From Pseudopyrenochaeta lycopersici (Eukaryota; Ascomycota; Dothideomycetes; Pleosporales; Pseudopyrenochaetaceae), in contig NHZP01000039.1 in NCBI GenBank assembly GCA_003313425.1, forward strand, positions 62,001-126,000: 64,000 nucleotides of DNA, written 5' to 3'. The first letter of the stretch is position 1, and every line of letters begins with the position of its first letter. Below, piece after piece: positions 43,771 to 54,246 of this stretch. The notes beneath the pieces were generated by a model. The model was not told the origin of the DNA. It did not search any database and saw nothing but the letters and a program-made list of their open reading frames with translations. Both the position numbers and the translations under genes were made by a program.

Positions 43771-44274
43771 TCAGTTCAGTACAAATGTAAACTTTCCCTG
43801 CACAAAAATCCTTGACTCTCTAACTGCCTTGCTTCTCGCTTTCCTGTTCTTTATCACTTTTGCGTCGCGCTTCCCTTTAGTCCTCTTCTTGTTTTCCTTT
43901 TTTGCACTACCCTCACCAACACGCCGGCCACTGATACACGCCAACGCTTGCCGTACACCGCAGGAAATCAACACGACGAGTCGTTTTACGATATAAAAAA
44001 TCGTTGTGGCCATCGACTCAGCTTCTAACTTAATGTGGGCAGCTTGAATACAAGAAAAAGTGAACGGGTTGACTGATACAATGGCGTCACGCGTGTTACG
44101 GAGGACCGCGAGTGGTAAATTGGTAAGAGTTGTTAATGTTACAGGGGTGGCAGGAATAGTGTCATTTGATGGCGAGGTGATGTTGGTTGTGGACTGCATT
44201 GCACTTGAGCGATGTAGCAGGAAATATGGTAGAAGATGTATGGGCGCAACGGGTTGTGCTTTACAATCATGCAA
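43771..44274 (-). CDS. Weak hypothetical protein candidate
   Basis: A 167-codon frame, more plausibly starting at the internal MQSTTNITSPSND. The sequence has a Thr/Ser-rich N-terminus, two moderately hydrophobic stretches (ATTIFYIVKRLVVLISCGV) and a very basic C-terminus (KKENKKRTKGKRDAKVIKNR). That layout could be a small membrane or nuclear protein, but I recognise no family. A competing plus-strand frame (43640-43996) covers part of it. Confidence 0.3.
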   Translation of the reverse strand: MHDCKAQPVAPIHLLPYFLLHRSSAMQSTTNITSPSNDTIPATPVTLTTLTNLPLAVLRNTRDAIVSVNPFTFSCIQAAHIKLEAESMATTIFYIVKRLVVLISCGVRQALACISGRRVGEGSAKKENKKRTKGKRDAKVIKNRKARSKAVRESRIFVQGKFTFVLN

Positions 44275-45371
44275 ATTCAGAAATTTTCGTGCGACGTCTC
44301 ACTACTTAATCCAAGTTTACATTCAGGCTTGTAGTATGGAAGGCGAAGGTTTGCTGGCATAGGATTTATAACACAGATACATTGCGAACCATCTTTGCAC
44401 TTCACCGGTTTTGAATGTCACATCATACTATTATAATACGATGGCGTCAGGGTGACTTTTCACATAAATCCAACGTGATAATCAAAACAAGGCGAAAAAT
44501 TAGTTAATGCATATTAGAAAATCCCAGAAGCAAAACAGAAGCTAGCTAGGAAGTCATTAGCTGCAACATATGACATTACAAAGCCTGCTTGACAAGGAGG
44601 CCGGGGTTTGCTAGGACAATATCACGAAACTTAAGAGAAAAGAATGAAATGTGCAGATTGAGAAGGCTTTATCCATTCATTCATCATACCAATACCCCAT
44701 GCTGATCAAGCACACCGGTGCTTATCTTCCGAGTTCATTCGATATTGTCTCTATCCTGGGATTTTCCTACATGCTGCCTTATCCGCACCAAACGATGGCA
44801 GGCCTAGCCTCCGCGGCGCCTAACCCTCAAATCGAGCCTTCCTCTACTATTCCAGCCACAGCATAGACTACTGATGCACCAAGCCTGACCAATTTCGTTG
44901 ACGCAGCGAAAAAGACGACCTCTTTCCTCAGACAGTTTCTGATGGATCAAGAGTTGGCTTGGGTCGGCCCGGAGACACAACATTGGTGTCGGCGGTTGAG
45001 TGTCGGCGCTGTTACTAGACAAGATGGCTACGCGTACGCGATAGAGCGATGCGGATAGGTTGTTGAAGTCCCTAGATTATCGTTTGCGGCTTGTTTTCTC
45101 TTTTGAGAGCGATGCCATGCATGATAGTTTCCCACGACTACAGGAGAAGTACGGACTTCGGAACCTCTTTCCGGGCTTTTGATATCCTCGGTTGGACAAG
45201 TTTAGAGTGCATTTCGTTTGACAGTCTGGCGGTCTTCCACAGCTCTGCCGTCTAATGCGTTGTCGATCTTTGATTTTCATTCACCGGAGCTCCATTCGTG
45301 GCACTCATTTCGTCACCCCATATGAAGGCAATTCTGCAGGCCTGCTATTATCGAATTTTGCCTACAACGAG
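44275..45371. other. Intergenic region, no supported gene
   Basis: About 1.1 kb. Frames at 44651-44866 (plus) and 44804-45022 (minus) overlap and carry no motif. The 3' part (45290-45371) may hold a terminal exon of the membrane-protein gene described next. Confidence 0.4.
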
Positions 45372-45815
45372 TCAGCTATCATACTCCAAATATCTTCCGG
45401 CTTGTGTCACTATGCTAGTGGGTAAACTCACCGCCATAGCGTACCCATCTAGTTGCTGCACCTGACCTTGCGTCTGGCCCTGCGTCTGACCCTGCGTCTG
45501 ACCCTGCGTCTGACTAGGATTCACACTGCCCTGTAACTCAATCGGTCCATCGTACCGGTACTGTTGTGGGTTCTGGGCGCCTGGCTGTATTGGGTACTGC
45601 TGCGCCAATGGCGCGACGAATGGTCTTCGCTCTTCCTGCATCCTGCGCTGCGCTTTTTCTCGTTCGCGCTGCTTTTTGCAAATCAAGAAGAATACGGCGA
45701 TGCAGAAGAGGCCGCAGACAGCAAGCGAAACTAGGCTGATCACTAGAACGTAGCCAGCCGTTGTAAGCTGAGCGCGTCGTTGCAAGCGCATTGCGCGCAC
45801 GAGGATTGGTGCCAT
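45372..45815 (-). CDS. Small single-pass membrane protein with Thr-Gln-Gly-Gln repeats
   Basis: 147 aa as a single exon. A short N-terminus precedes one strong membrane helix (GYVLVISLVSLAVCGLFCIA), then CKKQREREKAQRR, a basic cytosolic stop-transfer segment. A Gln/Pro-rich tail contains four to five TQGQ units encoded by a 12-bp tandem repeat (about 45467-45520). A consensus donor (GTGAGT) follows GYAMA near 45430, so the last 20 or so residues shown by the open frame may be intronic, with the true end in an exon further left. This type-I/III membrane stub with a low-complexity tail is common among uncharacterised fungal proteins; no function can be assigned. Confidence 0.5.
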   Translation of the reverse strand: MAPILVRAMRLQRRAQLTTAGYVLVISLVSLAVCGLFCIAVFFLICKKQREREKAQRRMQEERRPFVAPLAQQYPIQPGAQNPQQYRYDGPIELQGSVNPSQTQGQTQGQTQGQTQGQVQQLDGYAMAVSLPTSIVTQAGRYLEYDS

Positions 45816-46656
45816 TATCTGCCGAGTAATGTGAAGTACGTGAGTGAGCGACAGTTTGATGGTCCTGATGGCCTGGGACTGAGTGGCATGCGGTCTGTCA
45901 TCGCGGTGGGGCGCACGAGGTACATTTAAACATGTCGCTTACCCAGGTTTCATGTGAGACGATGGTTGACAGGGGCCCGTTTTCTGAACAGCCAACTCAA
46001 TTGTGGAGGTTGGGATTTTGGGGGCGGAAATGGCTTTTCAAAACTTGCGAGGCGGTCACAAGGCTGACTCCTCAGAGTACAGGCCTTCAACTGGCACTAC
46101 ATGGGACCAACATGATCCTCCTTAAGACTGAATGTGTCCTGCGACTCGTTGGGCACGGCAAGGCCGCCAATCTGCCAAGAGGAGCATCGTGAAGCAAAGC
46201 ATGCGCGGGTCGAAGGTTAGCGCCGTGGTGGGCGCTTGTGGCTGATTGCATCCAACCATGGCATTTCCAACGTGACGTCTGGGATTTGGCAAGCGCGAAA
46301 TTCTCCATCACGAATGATAGAATGCCACACCCAACTATCGACAGCCGTGAATGAATGAGCACCGATGCTGCGGCAAACGGTCACTTTGTCACTTTTGCCG
46401 GCGCCAAGCTCGGCTGGAGCTACCCCTCGGATGACTTGACCCAACCGCGCACAACATCTGTACCACGGACGGCAATCCCCTCGAACCTGTGCAACCCAGC
46501 CGTTGTATTCTACAATCTCTTGAATCTGAAGCTTACGTCGTTGGCTTGATCGCGCAATCGATTAGCCCGAGAACCACGGCCATCTCCTCGTCCGTCGCCC
46601 GACTATGCTATCAGCGTATGTGCCCATAAGGAGACGCCAGCATTGCAGGAACAAAA
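45816..46656. other. Divergent promoter region between membrane protein and Cue2-like gene
   Basis: About 840 bp without a supported gene; overlapping short frames on both strands only. The two flanking start codons point away from each other, so both promoters are expected here. Confidence 0.45.
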
Positions 46657-48328
46657 ATGGATGAGGATCTGCGCATTCTTGAGGTATGTCCGGGCAGCAC
46701 GTGCATTGGTTGCACGACCTGGCTAACAATGCGACCCGCAGCAGGAATTTTGCCCCCCAATAGACCCAGGCCTCATCTCCGCCATATACTTCGATTACGT
46801 CGGTCAAGAGGATGCGATTGGCTTCGCAAGGCAGTTGCTCCATTCGCTGAAAGCGACGGCCGCTGAAGAAGCGCTCACTGACTTCAACCCCTCGGGGTAC
46901 CACGATAGTCCCGGTAAATTCAGCGCGGATGCTGATTCGAATGCTGACCCGTCGTCCACGCCAACGGTCCTGACTGACAGCTCTAACCTGTCAACCGATA
47001 GATCTACACTGAGCCTGGGCGAACGGTCAGCTAACGACTCAGAGACACGATCCGACGGGGGCTACTTCAAGTACACTGAACACCTCGATGCGCAAACGAA
47101 GGAGCTGCTGCTGGCGGAAACCTTCCCGAGTCTCTCTGTGGATAAGATCGCGTATACGCTGAGAAAATGCGGCAACGACTTCAGTAAGGCAACCGATGAG
47201 CTGCTTAACCACGTCTACTTCGAGAATGCCAGGACAAGCCTGTCTGAAGAAGGTCCTGTTGCTAGGGGCATCGACGCCTTCTCCGAAGATCACCACATTC
47301 CGCAGCGGGGAAAGAAAGGCAAGGGCAGAAAGAAGCAGAAGATACCTCTGTACGGCACAGATACGGCCTACTCCTCCGAATCAGACGCAGCTATCTCATC
47401 GCCCACGAATCGCTGGGCCAGTACCAGTCGCGATGTCGAATTCATCGCGTCGCGCGCAAATATGTCCACACAGACAGTTTCCTCTCTATATCATGCGAAT
47501 GGCGCCTCATTATCGGCGACAATTTTAGCTGTAGTGCGGAAAGATATGAAAACACATGAAAAGGATGGCGAGCCCGACGCCGCTCTCGTACAAGATGCGA
47601 TCACTCTCAACGAGGACTTTGCAACAATCGACCTTGAGCATGCGCTTGCCTTAGTGCGCCTCACATCTCCTTCGACAAGTAAAGCACACGAGCTAGCAAA
47701 AGCGCTCACCGAACAGCCCACTGGTGAGACGGGCCGCATGGGTGGCATCAAGCTCGATTTACGCTACGCCCCAGTTAATCTGTCTGAACCCACCCCCGAG
47801 ATATCGAAGCTTCCAATTTTGGCACCCTCTGCAAGACCACGCGATGTCGCATCCACTACCCGTGCTCGGAGTGAAGCGTTCCAGAATGCCTCCGCAGCCT
47901 ATCGCAAGGGCCGATCCAACCCACTCATGAAGGCAGCAGCAGGCTACTATGCACAGGAAGGTCGCGATCTCAGCGTCAATCTAAAGGCCATGAATGCAGC
48001 TGAGTCGGATGATTTTGTTGCTGCTCAGTCCGGACCTACATATCTCGACTTACACGGTGTCACGGTGGCAGACGCAACGCGAATCGCAAAGCAACGGACG
48101 CAGGCTTGGTGGGAAAGCTTAGGCGAACGCAAAATCCCCGAGTGGAGTGGGTCAGGGAGGAGGGGTGGAGCGGAGGCTTATCGCATTATTACGGGCCTGG
48201 GAAGGCATAGTGAAGGGGGGAGAGGGAAGCTGGGGCCTGCCGTTGCCAAGGCGCTTGTCAACGAAGGCTGGAAGATTGAGATCGAGTCAGGTGAGCTATA
48301 TGTTACTGGCCTGGCAAGACGAAGGTGA
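46657..48328 (+). CDS. CUE-DUF1771-Smr domain protein (Cue2-like)
   Basis: 537 aa. Exon 1 encodes only MDEDLRILE; a 58-nt intron (46684-46741, GTATGT donor, CTAAC branch; acceptor could be 3 nt later) leads to QEFCPPIDPGLISAIYFDYV. Domains: a CUE ubiquitin-binding domain at about residues 131-170 (LAETFPSLSVDKIAYTLRKC), a Lys/Arg-rich linker, DUF1771 at about 382-440 (AAYRKGRSNPLMKAAAGYY) and an Smr nuclease domain from 444 (LDLHGVTVADA, then ITGLGRHSEGG and the C-terminal helix). The LDLHG and TGxGxHS motifs are the Smr signature. In yeast the same architecture (Cue2) cuts mRNA at stalled, ubiquitinated ribosomes during no-go decay. That role is likely but inferred. The N-terminal segment resembles the first, degenerate CUE of such proteins. 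Confidence 0.92.
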
Positions 48329-49657
48329 GCCACAGGCTTGCTATTCTGTAGATATTTTCCCGTTTGATTTACGTTCCCGACGTATTGCAGATGCGATCAG
48401 GTTGAAATACTACGCACCACGACAGTTTGTACATGTTAACCAAATTAATTGCAGCGACTATAGATCCTGAGTCAAGATTTGTCATCAGGGATCAGCCTGT
48501 GGGCTCAATATGCAGTGTGAAAAGCAACTGAGGCTCGGGTGAGACGGAGGCTCGAGCGATACTTTGTTTCAAATGCGTGTTTCGCGACCTAGTCGCTTTT
48601 ATCCTAGCGCCAGCCTAAGATTTAAGCTTCTTTCGACCATCTCACCTTATTGTTCAGCCTCAAGTTCCACAATACCTCAAACAGACAGCAGTCTGTTACT
48701 CTGATAGTTGTCCCGACTTGTCTTGCATTATCAAGGCGTGAGGACGAGCACTCGCAGGTTTCGAAACCCCCCCACTCGATCGGGCCTGTGTCGGTCGTAG
48801 AAGGTCGGCGACTTTCGTTTCATAGGAGTCGCGACGTGAACAGCAACAACAAGACACGTTTAGAGATCCAATTCATGTTGATCTCTAATCTGGGGAGAAT
48901 TAGAAATCACATGCGTCCGGGGAAAGCGCCAATGAGCATTACATGGCGCTTGCTTTGGCGAAACCTAGAATGTGCCCGTTGTTAGGGCTGTGTAGAAATC
49001 CAGCTCGATAACCTTTTAGACACTCATAATTGCAAGAGTGTAACTGAACCCAAGACCTTCCATATTCATTAAGGACACTTAATCTGTCATACTTTGTCTT
49101 CAATGCAAATTTCACTTTACTTGCAAACGAGCATGGACAGGAGCTTGCACTGTATGCGAAGTCTATTCCGCAGATGAACGTGTCAACAGATCATGTGGGG
49201 AATGGCCCTTTACTCTTGTTTTGCATGTCCTAAAATGTACAGTTACGGACTTGATATTGATGCAACTGAACTAGGACAACAGCTTGCATGAGAACTCCTC
49301 CACCCAATCTAGTCTAGCTCGCATTACTACAACCCTACGACCTGCTTCTTGGTTGAAATCAGTCGGTCCGTAGTATGTCCATCCTCTGATACAGAGCAAC
49401 TCATCACCATCGGTCCGTCCCCATGGGCGTCGATACCAAAGGTATAAAGGCCATGCCGACGACCTCACCAAAAAATCATCCTCAGTTCGATCCAGAACAG
49501 TTCATCAACGGTTTCCAAGGCCTCTCTCGTTGGCTTTCCACCTTCTTTTACCTTCATTCACTTTCCGCTACTAGCTAGCCTACCTTCGTTCACTCCTTCA
49601 ATCTCTACTGCCGGCCGGTGATTTTTTACAAATTTCACTTCATTTCAATCCGCCAAG
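48329..49657. other. Intergenic region, no supported gene
   Basis: About 1.3 kb. Frames at 48650-48985 and 49271-49471 have no motifs. The last 150 bp before 49658 is pyrimidine-rich (CTTTCCACCTTC, CACTCCTTCAATCTC), a typical fungal promoter/5' UTR for a strongly expressed gene. Confidence 0.45.
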
Positions 49658-51074
49658 ATGAGATTCGGAACCCCAATCGTTTTTATCACGCTTGCAGTCT
49701 CTGCTGCTGCGGCTCCTGCGATCCCGCAGCTCTCTCCTACGAAGCCGCAGGTCGATCAGACCCGCAATGGATTGACTGGCGGCCCTTCTGGGGGTAAAAC
49801 TCCCACCAGCGGCGGCAGCAAGCCTCTGGCCAGCTTCATTGCTGGATTCACGGGCAAATTGCATGAACATAGGAACAAGACAGGAAAGTTGAATGAAGTT
49901 GAAGAGGTCGATGGATCGGCTGTAGTTGAGGTAAATTCCCATCCCACCTTTCCTATCATCTACATATCTGACAGTCAACAAAGGATCCTACTGTAGCCGA
50001 TCCTATTGATCCGGAAGATGAGGTCACTGCTCTCAGGGGTATTGGCGGTGGTCGGGGTCGGGGACGTGGACGTGGACGTGGACGTGGAAAGGGATCGAAC
50101 AACGCCGAGACTGGTCCCGCAACTCCTATTACGAACCCTGATGCCGCCCCCGCTCCCGTGAACAAGCCGGACCCCAAAGAGGGCTCGGGCTCTGGAGTCG
50201 TCGGTGAAGTCATTGGCAACCTACCAGAAATCGTGCCTTCACCTACCCCTGCCGCATCACCCGCAGCCAAGGTCAAGAAATCCACGCTTGAGAGCCGTCA
50301 AAGAGGACGAGGACGAGGAAAGCCGAGACCCGCTCCTGCTCCTGCTCCAAAGCCTGCCCCTGCTCCTGCTCCAAAGCCTGCCCCTGCTCCTGCTCCTCCA
50401 GCGAAACAGGACCCTACTCCAAAGACCGGCGGTGGTGCCGGTAGCACTATCGGTCAGGGTGTTACTAACATTGGTGGTGCTATCGTTGGTGGCGCTGCCG
50501 GTGGTCTTGGTGGCGCCGCTGGTGAAGCCGTTCTGGGTACTGCTCCTGGCTCTGGTGGTAGTGGCTCTGCCCCAGCTCCCGCTGATCCAGTAGCCAATAC
50601 CACAGACCCAGCTACAACCCCAGCGCCAGTGGCCCGAAGACTCGCCCCCGCGATCTTGATTGGAGAGCAAGATCCCGGTATGTATCTTCGCCTACTCATA
50701 ACCTTTTGGCTCGGTTACTGATATGATCCAGAATCTGGCATGGAAACCCAAATCATAGAGGACGAACTGACAGTTGGATCCAATGACGAAGCCACACCTG
50801 AAGGAGAGGAGTCTGGTTCTCAATCCGATTACTCGAGCCGGAATTCTCGCCAAATTCCTCCAGGTGTGTCTTTTGCTAGTGACTTCCCATCTGGCATTGA
50901 CTTCCTCGGACAGCGTAAATCTCCTCGTTCGGAATTAAAAGAAACCATCGCTGACCCCTAACAGCTCAGGTTATTGACCGCCCCGTTGGCCCCAAGAGGC
51001 CTACCACAGACAGGAATCCCCGCCCTACCCCGGCTCCCATCCCGGGCGCAACCCCAAGCGTCCTCCATGCATAA
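49658..51074 (+). CDS. Secreted low-complexity protein with RG boxes and Pro-Ala repeats
   Basis: Signal peptide MRFGTPIVFITLAVSAAAA, then a 402-aa low-complexity product in four exons: 49658-49930, 49984-50677, 50732-50863, 50965-51074. Features in order: a Gly/Ser/Pro-rich part, an RG tract (GRGRGRGRGRGRGK), a second RG stretch (RQRGRGRGKPR), repeated PAPAPAPK units, a Gly/Ala-rich segment (IGGAIVGGAAGGLGGAAGEA) and an acidic C-terminal region. The last intron (50864-50964, CTAACAG acceptor) opens a basic end (VIDRPVGPKRPTTDR). If it is retained, translation stops at 50961 and gives 398 aa. Both lengths stay in frame. There are no Cys-rich or enzymatic motifs; it may be a cell-wall or matrix protein. 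Function unknown. A hAT transposon inserted about 160 bp downstream. Confidence 0.7.
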
Positions 51075-51223
51075 GATGACTCTCCATTCACGCAGTGGCT
51101 TGCGAGACACAAGCTCTGACCGCAAGGCCATGCATGGAGAAAACCTGAATCGAACTGATCAACCACACTCTTTTGGCAAATTTTGATGTTTTGCAACCAG
51201 AAAATGATGAAAAAAACTGTTAG

Positions 51224-51231
51224 ATTACGAT
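51224..51231. repeat. Left 8-bp target-site duplication of the hAT element
   Basis: ATTACGAT, identical to 54239-54246. Eight-base duplications are diagnostic of hAT transposition. Confidence 0.95.
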
Positions 51232-54200
51232 CAGACTTCTCAACAGTCAAACAGTCAGTCTGGGAGGCCCATAGCCTGTTTGACTGCATCTTTCGACCCG
51301 ATTGGACTGATTGGACTGACTGCCAAGCCTTCTGGCGTGAATCGAGACTGTTTGACTGTTTGATAACGTAAGCGTTCTTTGGACTGATTGACTGCCTGAT
51401 TGATTGACTAATTGGCTTTATGTGTACTCAAACTGCTCTAATTGGGCGGCAATTTTGTTTAACTCATTTTGAGAGAGCTCCGCAGTAGGACGTGTAGTAG
51501 TAGAAGGCACTCGTTTGATGCCAATCCTCTTCCAACTCTTAAGGGACTGTAGGGCGGCATTCAACTCAGGCTTCATACGCAGCCTCCGGGTGCCAATCAA
51601 GTCTCCAAGCTCACTAAAGGTCCTCTCACAGTCGGCGGAGGAAGCTGGGATGGAGTAGATGTCAAGCGCAAGCTTAGCTAGAGTAGGAAACTGTTTCTCA
51701 TGAAGAAGCCAGTACCGTATAGGATTAAGAGAGAGCGGGTCGTCTTCTGCCAAGGGCGGTTGGCGCTTCCAGACTTCGTACTCGTCGTCAAGTGCCTCCT
51801 CCACTTGGCGGAGGGCTGCCTTCATGGAGTTCTCCAGGAAAGTTGATCGACTAGATGATGACGATACACGTGGCTTTTTGGCCGGACGTTGATCGCTAGG
51901 TGAGCTTCTGCCCGCCTCAACAGCTAGCTTCTCCTTGTACGACCGGTAGAGCTTTATGAAGCCCTTATTGTTATTTGGCAGCCAGTCTTTGTTATGATGA
52001 GGGCCATCCTTCTCCTCATCGTAATTATCTGGCACTCCCCATAGAGCTTCTAGGTGGAGCTTGTAGTGAGGATGAAGAATCGTTGCAGTATAGTAGATCG
52101 GCGAGTCGTCAAACTTACGGTAGTACTCCGAGAGTTTCGCGTGCGCTAGGTTGACGTTAATCTTCAAATGATCCTCTGGAGCATCAGGGTGGTTGTAATC
52201 CACCTGTGAGAGCCGATCTTTCTGCTCTTCAAGCTCGTCAAGAAGCCACTCAAATGTAATAACTACTTCCCAGATAGCTCCATGGCGGCCGACGTTACCT
52301 CTACCTTCAAGAAGCTTCGTAGCTTCTAAAAAGGGCGCTAGAAGCCTAATATACTCATTTATTGTCGCCCAATCCTTGGCCGTCAATCCTCCTTCTTGAA
52401 TATATATCCTAGGCTCAGCCCTCCGAGATTGAGTATTCCGGCGTTGAGAGGCTGACTCAACTCTAATTTCTTCCATCTTGATGTGTGTATAGTCGTCAAT
52501 CGGGCCGTGTAGTAGGGCAGCTCTCTGCATGGCTAGGAAGTAAGAGTTCCAGCGAGTCCTTACTGGGCGGATAAGCTCGTATATCTCCGTCGACTTGTTA
52601 AGACGCTTGGCCTCTTCAACTTGTAGTCTCTCGAATAACTCTCGTGTTTGTGCGGTGCAGATAGACGCGATAATATCAAAAAGAACGCCGATAGGACCGT
52701 ACTTACGCCACTCATCGAGAAACGCTTCTTCTTCCTGTATATTTAAGTCCTCGTTCTCAAAAGCTTCCCTATCCTTGCCCCAGATAACTAGCTGGGCGCT
52801 TAGGTTGAGAATATGGCATGTACAACGTAGTCGTCGGTGGGGAGCCCAGAAGTTGTACATGTCAGCCAGGGCCTCAATAGCAGTATCGTTATTCGTGGCG
52901 TTATCAAGTACAAAGTAGCCAAGTCTTGTTTCGTCAATCTCAAAAATCTGGAGAATCTCACTCACCACATGGGCGATATTCTCGCCACTGTGGCAGCCAT
53001 GGAGTTGAGGTAATCCAAGTACGTAGTCTTCGACTTCGCCCTGCTCGTTCAGATGGTGTACGCAGATTCCTGTGAGGGCGCGTTTGCCACCGTAGGTAGT
53101 CCAGTTGTCAAAGGATATGTGGATAAGCGATCGAGCCTTCTTTAGGTGTTGTATGACTGCAGGAATCATGGCGTGGTATTCGGCGAGGATGTAGGCGCGG
53201 AGAGAGTTGGCACTCCGCCAAACTGACTGCTCTGCAAGCGGATTTGCAGCAGCAATCATCTGGCGGAAAGACGGAGTCTCAATTACTCGAAGGGCTTGAT
53301 GATCGGCCACTACCCAGTCGAGGAGGGCTTGCCGGAACTTCTTCTGCGAGAAACCGGACGCCAGCTCATTCGCCACCTCTTGCGACACCTCAACGCCCCG
53401 GAATTGTAACTGATGGACGATCGAGCTTGTATTTGGCGGCAAGCCGAAGTTTATCTTGCCATCTCTATTGTAACCATGGCCTGGGGTGTTGGCTGAGAGG
53501 TGTGTACCGGCAGAGGAAGTTGACGTGTGTACATCATATTCGCCACCCCTCATTTTATGAGTATGACAGTATTTACAGAGCCACCACCTTTTCTGCCTAT
53601 GGCGATGCCATAGAGGCCAGCCGTAATTATATATCCAGCTCGGATTGCCCTTTGTATGCTCCTTGTCCCTTATTTGTAGGTGTGGCACGCGTTTCCAGTC
53701 GATGTCGTCATACTGAGCCTTCCGATCGTCGCTATCTACGAGTGTAGCATTGCCATCTGGCGCGTCATCGGGATCGAGAGCAATAGAGAGCGTGATTGGG
53801 GGTGGATTTCGGCAGTTTTCGCGTGCGACACGTTGTTCGAAGGCCTTCTCGGCGTTCCGGTTCATGCTATAGGGCGGCGTAACGGTAGGAGAGCGCGTGG
53901 AGTGGAGTATGTAGGTGTTAATGGCCGACGCGATGTCGTCGGAGTTCAGATGGCTCGTGTAATTGACCTAATTAAGTAAAGTGTGACCAGTTTGTTTACT
54001 TTACAAACCTCAACACCAAGAAACTATCACCAGATTGGCTGGGAGCGTCAACGCCCACCCCATCAACTTCAGCACCCGCCACCCCTAGGAACTAGTCTTA
54101 GTCAATCAAACAGTCAGTCTAAAGGTTCTGGGACTGACTGACTGGCTAAATGGAGCCCCTCAGACTGATTGACTGATTGCTTACTTAATCAATCAGTCAA

Positions 54201-54238
54201 TCAGTCCGACTGACACGGACTGATTGTTGAGAACTCTG
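51232..54238 (-). mobile_element. hAT DNA transposon, apparently intact
   Basis: 3007 bp with short terminal inverted repeats (51232-51249 and 54221-54238; CAGACTTCTCAACAGTCA against CAGAGTTCTCAACAATCA) and a perfect 8-bp target duplication. Both subterminal zones are packed with GACTGATTGACTG-like repeats on either strand, the usual transposase-binding arrays of hAT elements. A single uninterrupted transposase gene occupies the middle. No RIP-type decay is visible, in contrast to the chromovirus at 20-28 kb. Intact ends, gene and duplication together imply recent insertion and possible activity. It sits in the spacer downstream of the secreted RG-rich protein gene. Confidence 0.95.
51418..53865 (-). 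CDS. hAT transposase
   Basis: 815 aa, uninterrupted. A BED-like zinc finger near the N-terminus (WWLCKYCHTHK, Cys97/Cys100, with His further on) should bind the terminal repeats. The RNase H-like catalytic core shows Asp253 in HISFDNWTTYGG and Asp321 in FVLDNATNNDTA, followed by CHILNLSAQ and the conserved Trp in RPVRTRWNSY. The C-terminal hAT dimerisation region (about 690-775: NPIRYWLLHEKQFPTLAKLA, then IPASSADCERTFS) includes the third acidic residue, Glu, in CERTFS. Every catalytic and dimerisation motif is kept and the length is normal for fungal hAT enzymes, so it should be functional. The first ATG is about 370 bp from the right terminus of the element. Confidence 0.96.
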   Translation of the reverse strand: MNRNAEKAFEQRVARENCRNPPPITLSIALDPDDAPDGNATLVDSDDRKAQYDDIDWKRVPHLQIRDKEHTKGNPSWIYNYGWPLWHRHRQKRWWLCKYCHTHKMRGGEYDVHTSTSSAGTHLSANTPGHGYNRDGKINFGLPPNTSSIVHQLQFRGVEVSQEVANELASGFSQKKFRQALLDWVVADHQALRVIETPSFRQMIAAANPLAEQSVWRSANSLRAYILAEYHAMIPAVIQHLKKARSLIHISFDNWTTYGGKRALTGICVHHLNEQGEVEDYVLGLPQLHGCHSGENIAHVVSEILQIFEIDETRLGYFVLDNATNNDTAIEALADMYNFWAPHRRLRCTCHILNLSAQLVIWGKDREAFENEDLNIQEEEAFLDEWRKYGPIGVLFDIIASICTAQTRELFERLQVEEAKRLNKSTEIYELIRPVRTRWNSYFLAMQRAALLHGPIDDYTHIKMEEIRVESASQRRNTQSRRAEPRIYIQEGGLTAKDWATINEYIRLLAPFLEATKLLEGRGNVGRHGAIWEVVITFEWLLDELEEQKDRLSQVDYNHPDAPEDHLKINVNLAHAKLSEYYRKFDDSPIYYTATILHPHYKLHLEALWGVPDNYDEEKDGPHHNKDWLPNNNKGFIKLYRSYKEKLAVEAGRSSPSDQRPAKKPRVSSSSSRSTFLENSMKAALRQVEEALDDEYEVWKRQPPLAEDDPLSLNPIRYWLLHEKQFPTLAKLALDIYSIPASSADCERTFSELGDLIGTRRLRMKPELNAALQSLKSWKRIGIKRVPSTTTRPTAELSQNELNKIAAQLEQFEYT

Positions 54239-54246
54239 ATTACGAT
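54239..54246. repeat. Right 8-bp target-site duplication of the hAT element
   Basis: ATTACGAT, identical to 51224-51231. Confidence 0.95.

Noticed and set aside
43640..43996. 118-codon plus-strand frame
   Set aside because: Overlaps the minus-strand candidate at 43771-44274, and its hydrophobic run is the complement of that frame's Lys/Arg-rich tail.
50204..50593. Leu/Pro-rich frame within the secreted RG-rich gene
   Set aside because: Frame-shifted reading of the PAPAPAPK and Gly/Ala repeats; the spliced frame with a signal peptide explains the region.
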